This document shows, piece by piece, positions 61,005 through 64,000 of a DNA stretch of 64,000 nt. The notes under the pieces were generated by a model. The model was not told the origin of the DNA, did not search any database, and saw only the letters and a list, made by a program, of their open reading frames with translations. A program made the position numbers and the translations under genes. Origin of the DNA: Pseudescherichia sp031987975 (lineage in GTDB: Bacteria > Pseudomonadota > Gammaproteobacteria > Enterobacterales > Enterobacteriaceae); the NCBI RefSeq assembly GCF_031987975.1, contig NZ_DALZYX010000011.1, forward strand, positions 36,768 through 100,767, written 5' to 3'. Position 1 is the stretch's first letter. Every line of letters begins with the position of its first letter.

Positions 61005-62606
61005 TTAGGCTAAGAGGCGGTAACCCGGCAGGGTCAGGAAGTCGATCAGGTCGTCAGAGGTGGTGATCTGCTCCATCAGGCGGGCGGCGTCCGCAAAGCG
61101 CCCGTGGCTGAACCGGTGCTCGCCCAGCTCCTGCTGGATCACCTGCATCTCCTCGCCGAGCATCTCGCGGAACAGCGCTTTGGTCACCGGCGTACCGTTG
61201 CTGAGCGTCTTTTGATGATGGATCCACTGCCAGATAGAGGTGCGGGAGATCTCCGCCGTTGCGGCGTCCTCCATCAGGCCATAGATTGGCACGCAGCCGT
61301 TGCCGGAGATCCACGCTTCGATGTACTGAACCGCAACACGGATATTGGCGCGCATCCCCTCTTCCGTGCGTTCACCGTCGCAGGGCGCAAGCAGCTCATC
61401 GGCAGTAATCGGCGCGTCCTCCTCTCGGGTAACAAAGAGCTGGTTTTTGTTGTCACCCAGCGCGGCATCAAAGATTTCCATTACCGTATCGCCCAGACCG
61501 GGATGGGCAATCCAGGTGCCGTCATGGCCGTTTTTCGCCTCCAGCTCTTTATCCGCCCTCACCTTATTCAGCACCCAGCTATTACGCTCGCTCTCTTTGC
61601 TGGGAATAAACGCCGCCATGCCGCCCATCGCAAACGCACCGCGCCGATGACAGGTCTTAATCAGCAGACGCGAGTAGGCGTTAAGGAAAGGCTTATCCAT
61701 GGTGACCGCCTGACGATCGGGCAGCACGCGATCGGGGTAGTTTTTTAAGGTTTTAATGTAGCTAAAAATGTAGTCCCAGCGGCCGCAGTTGAGGCCCACG
61801 ATGTGATCCTTCAGGGCGTGGAGGATCTCATCCATCTGGAAGACCGCTGGCAACGTTTCAATCAGCAGGGTGGCTTTGATTGTGCCGCGCGGCAGGTTGA
61901 AGCGATCTTCCGTATAGCTAAAGACTTCGCTCCACCAGGCTGCCTCCTGCCAGGCCTGAGTTTTGGGCAGATAGAAGTAGGGACCGCTGCCCTTTGCCAG
62001 TAGGTTTTTGTGGTTGTGGAAGAAGTAGAGGGCAAAATCAAACAGGCTGCCGGGGATCGCCTCATCGCGCCAGGTTACGTGCTTTTCCGGCAGGTGCAGA
62101 CCGCGAACCCGACAGATCAGTACCGCCGGATCGGGCTTGAGCTGATAGATCTTTCCGGCTTCGTTGGTATAGCTGATGGTGCCGTTAACCGCATCGCGCA
62201 GGTTGATCTGCCCGTCGATCACCTTCTGCCAGTTGGGTGCCAGCGAGTCCTCAAAATCTGCCATGAAGACTTTGACGTTGGCATTCAGGGCATTGATTAC
62301 CATCTTGCGCTCGACCGGCCCGGTGATCTCCACCCGGCGATCCTGCAGGTCAGCTGGAATACCGCGAATTTTCCAGTCGCCCGCCCGTATGGAAGCCGTT
62401 TCCGAAATAAAATCTGGAAGCGTACCGCCATCGATTGCCTGCTGCTGCTGGATACGGGCAGCAAGCAGCTTATTGCGGGCTGGCGTAAATTGGGTCACCA
62501 GATCGGTAAGAAATGCGGTGGCCTCTGGGGTCAGAATATGTTGCTCCTGCTCACCATACGGCTGGGTAAAGGTCAGTCTATCGGTAGTCGTTGCCTGTTG
62601 TGCCAT
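61005..62606 (-). CDS. aceB: Malate synthase A
   Basis: A 533-residue enzyme, the E. coli length. Conserved parts are ITGPVERKMVINALNANVKVFMADFEDSLAPNW (about 91-123), VRGLHLPEKHV, LNCGRWDYIFSYIKTLKN and NGCVPIYGLMEDAATAEISRTSIWQW. It condenses glyoxylate with acetyl-CoA to malate. First gene of the aceBAK operon; the IclR-bound promoter lies about 100 bases upstream. Confidence 0.98.
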   Translation of the reverse strand: MAQQATTTDRLTFTQPYGEQEQHILTPEATAFLTDLVTQFTPARNKLLAARIQQQQAIDGGTLPDFISETASIRAGDWKIRGIPADLQDRRVEITGPVERKMVINALNANVKVFMADFEDSLAPNWQKVIDGQINLRDAVNGTISYTNEAGKIYQLKPDPAVLICRVRGLHLPEKHVTWRDEAIPGSLFDFALYFFHNHKNLLAKGSGPYFYLPKTQAWQEAAWWSEVFSYTEDRFNLPRGTIKATLLIETLPAVFQMDEILHALKDHIVGLNCGRWDYIFSYIKTLKNYPDRVLPDRQAVTMDKPFLNAYSRLLIKTCHRRGAFAMGGMAAFIPSKESERNSWVLNKVRADKELEAKNGHDGTWIAHPGLGDTVMEIFDAALGDNKNQLFVTREEDAPITADELLAPCDGERTEEGMRANIRVAVQYIEAWISGNGCVPIYGLMEDAATAEISRTSIWQWIHHQKTLSNGTPVTKALFREMLGEEMQVIQQELGEHRFSHGRFADAARLMEQITTSDDLIDFLTLPGYRLLA

Positions 62607-62705
62607 AAGCTGGCTCCTCGTCGTTGATCCGAATACATCCCCATCGCGAACAAAAGATCGTGTTCAGTTTTCGTTCAGCTCCGTTAAGCCTACTCAATAA
62701 AAAAT

Positions 62706-62727
62706 CAAAATCAAAAACAATTTCCAT
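62706..62727 (-). promoter_or_regulatory. IclR-binding region of the aceBAK promoter
   Basis: On the minus strand this reads ATGGAAATTGTTTTTGATTT and on, the same string as the IclR-protected part of the E. coli aceB promoter as I recall it. It lies about 100 bases upstream of the aceB start. Confidence 0.8.
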
Positions 62728-62810
62728 TTTCAATTTAAAAATAATGCAATGTACTGATAAATGACGAGTTAAAGTTGAAGTGAACTGTGAAGTGGTTTTC
62801 AGAAATAAAA

Positions 62811-62830
62811 AAAGCACCCGAAGGTGCTTT
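62811..62830. terminator. Terminator of metA
   Basis: AAAGCACC at 62811-62818 pairs with GGTGCTTT at 62823-62830, giving a TTCG tetraloop on the minus strand followed by a T-run. It starts 18 bases after the metA stop. Confidence 0.93.
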
Positions 62831-62847
62831 TTAGCTGGCTGAAACGC

Positions 62848-63777
62848 TTAATCCAACGTGGGGTTCATATGACGCAGATCGAACGGTGTGATCTGATAGA
62901 CATAGTAGTTAAGCCAGTTAGTAAACAGCAGGTTGCCGTGACTGCGCCAGGTGGCACGCGGCGTGTTCTGCGGATCGTCCTTCGGGAAGTAGTTATACGG
63001 CACAACCGGGTCAAGACCGGCTTCAACATCGCGGAAATACTCCCCTGCCAGGGTATTGGCATCATATTCAGGGTGACCGGTAACAAAGGCGATGCGTTTA
63101 TCTTTGCTGGCAAACAGATAGGCATCGCCTTCACTCGTTTCAGCAAGAATGTCGAGATCGGTATAGTCACGGATCAGCGCCGAGGGGAAATCGGCATAGC
63201 GCGAATGCGGCGCAAGAAATGAGTCGTCAAAGCCTCGGGTTAACAGCGCATGCTGCTGGGTAATATTGTGTTCATATACGCCGGAGAGTTTGTCTTTGCG
63301 GGTCTGCTTGGGGATTCCATAGAGGATATTGAGAGCGGCCTGTACGGCCCAACAGACAAACAGCGTTGAGGTGACGTGATCCTTCGCCCACTCCAGCACC
63401 TGCTTGATCTGCGGCCAGTAGGCGACGTCGTTAAACTCAACCAGCCCCAGCGGTGCGCCAGTGACGATCAGGCCATCGAAGTTCTCTTCGCTGATCTCAT
63501 CGAAGTTACAGTAGAAGTTATTCAGATGCTCAGCAGGCGTATTGCGTGATTCACGCGCATCGATACGCAGCAGGCGAACATCCACCTGCAGGGGTGAGTT
63601 AGAGAGCAATCGCAGGAACTGGTTTTCCGTTTCGATTTTCTTGGGCATCAGGTTGAGGATAAGCACCTTCAGAGGGCGTATCTCCTGTCCTGTCGCACGT
63701 GATGTCGTCATAACAAAGACGTTTTCATCTCGCAAGAAATTGACGGCTGGCAGCTCGTCCTGCACCCGAATCGGCAT
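62848..63777 (-). CDS. metA: Homoserine O-succinyltransferase
   Basis: A 309-residue enzyme, the E. coli length, beginning MPIRVQDELPAVNFL. The catalytic cysteine is in TLFVCWAVQAAL (near 142); the histidine and glutamate of the triad are in VTGHPEYD (near 235-237). It makes O-succinylhomoserine, the first committed step of methionine synthesis. Four tandem MetJ boxes precede it. Confidence 0.98.
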   Translation of the reverse strand: MPIRVQDELPAVNFLRDENVFVMTTSRATGQEIRPLKVLILNLMPKKIETENQFLRLLSNSPLQVDVRLLRIDARESRNTPAEHLNNFYCNFDEISEENFDGLIVTGAPLGLVEFNDVAYWPQIKQVLEWAKDHVTSTLFVCWAVQAALNILYGIPKQTRKDKLSGVYEHNITQQHALLTRGFDDSFLAPHSRYADFPSALIRDYTDLDILAETSEGDAYLFASKDKRIAFVTGHPEYDANTLAGEYFRDVEAGLDPVVPYNYFPKDDPQNTPRATWRSHGNLLFTNWLNYYVYQITPFDLRHMNPTLD

Positions 63778-63796
63778 AACCTTATTACCTCACAGC

Positions 63797-63828
63797 ATAC
63801 GTTTAAACGTTTAGACATCCAGATAGCT
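63797..63828. promoter_or_regulatory. Four tandem MetJ boxes of metA
   Basis: Consecutive 8-mers ATACGTTT, AAACGTTT, AGACATCC and AGATAGCT match the AGACGTCT met box to varying degree; the middle two are best. Tandem boxes are the MetJ repressor pattern, and the array ends 20 bases from the metA start. Confidence 0.85.
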
Positions 63829-63912
63829 GACAATAACCAGGAATGAGCAAAATGTCGAGCCTGCATGTTCCAGGTGAGAAAGTTTCAAGAAGGATAGAGA
63901 AAAAATCAAAGC

Positions 63913-63940
63913 AAAAAACCCCGCACCTTTCGGTACGGGG
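63913..63940 (-). terminator. Terminator of the rRNA operon
   Basis: On the minus strand CCCCG-ACC (from 63940) pairs with GGT-CGGGG (to 63919) with one mismatch and a GAAA loop, followed by six T. It lies 12 bases after the 5S rRNA 3' end. Confidence 0.92.
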
Positions 63941-63952
63941 TTCTTTTGTTTG

Positions 63953-64000
63953 ATGCCTGGCAGTTCCCTACTCTCGCATGGGGAGACCCCACACTACCAT
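63953..64000 (-). rRNA. rrf: 5S ribosomal RNA, 3' part (partial)
   Basis: The last 48 bases are the reverse complement of the 5S rRNA 3' end (ATGGTAGTGTGGGG at the window edge, ending GGGAACTGCCAGGCAT). The rest of the rRNA operon lies beyond the window. In E. coli the rrnE operon is near metA in the same orientation, with yjaA and yjaB between; here only about 175 bases separate the 5S from metA. Confidence 0.95.

Overview
This window is a chromosomal segment of a gamma-proteobacterium of the family Enterobacteriaceae. Nearly every gene is a close homologue of an Escherichia coli gene, and the order follows the E. coli segment running from acs through soxRS, uvrA, dnaB, lexA, malEFGK, pgi, lysC, metH and aceBAK to metA and an rRNA operon. 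Differences point to a relative in the Enterobacter/Klebsiella group rather than Escherichia or Salmonella: GC-rich third codon positions, REP palindromes of the GCCGGGC type, an ERIC element, and several gene swaps. Genus cannot be fixed from the sequence alone. No plasmid, prophage, transposase, integrase, CRISPR array or tRNA was seen. All product names rest on recognising the translated protein and its neighbours; no database search was run.

Layout. Bases 1-2077 hold the 3' tip of acs followed by yjcH-actP (acetate uptake). Bases 2184-5573 are an accessory block: a Gfo/Idh/MocA dehydrogenase, a cidAB-like pair and a divergent LysR regulator. Bases 5613-9782 hold yjcE, the purine permease ghxP (with PurR-like sites upstream) and a glutathione S-transferase. 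Bases 9935-12529 hold the sRNA SraL, soxR/soxS with an intact redox promoter, and pdeC. Then come yjcB, ssb, uvrA, yjbQR, aphA, tyrB, alr, an ERIC element, dnaB, qor, pspG, dusA, a TraF-like outer-membrane protein, zur, yjbJ, lexA, dgkA, plsB and ubiCA.

Bases 33253-40979 are the maltose regulon: malK-lamB-malM diverging from malE-malF-malG across a 344-bp control region. Bases 40977-45280 carry psiE and the yjbEFGH exopolysaccharide operon. Bases 45611-53153 carry pgi, lysC under a lysine riboswitch, panS, yjbD, rluF and yjbB. Bases 53203-63777 carry metH, iclR, the glyoxylate-shunt operon aceBAK and metA. The window ends inside a 5S rRNA gene on the minus strand.

Regulatory logic visible in the DNA: SOS (LexA boxes before uvrA/ssb and lexA), superoxide (SoxR operator), lysine (riboswitch), methionine (four MetJ boxes), acetate/glyoxylate (IclR operators), maltose (MalT/CRP), purines (PurR-like sites) and envelope stress (sigma-54 promoter of pspG). 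Compared with my recollection of E. coli K-12, the segment lacks yjcF, yjbL/yjbM, dinF, pepE and yjaA/yjaB and gains the accessory genes above. I found no clearly novel multi-gene system. The best leads are the 2.2-5.6 kb block, the structured RNA after pspG, the PurR-like site cluster and the ERIC insertion between dnaB and alr.
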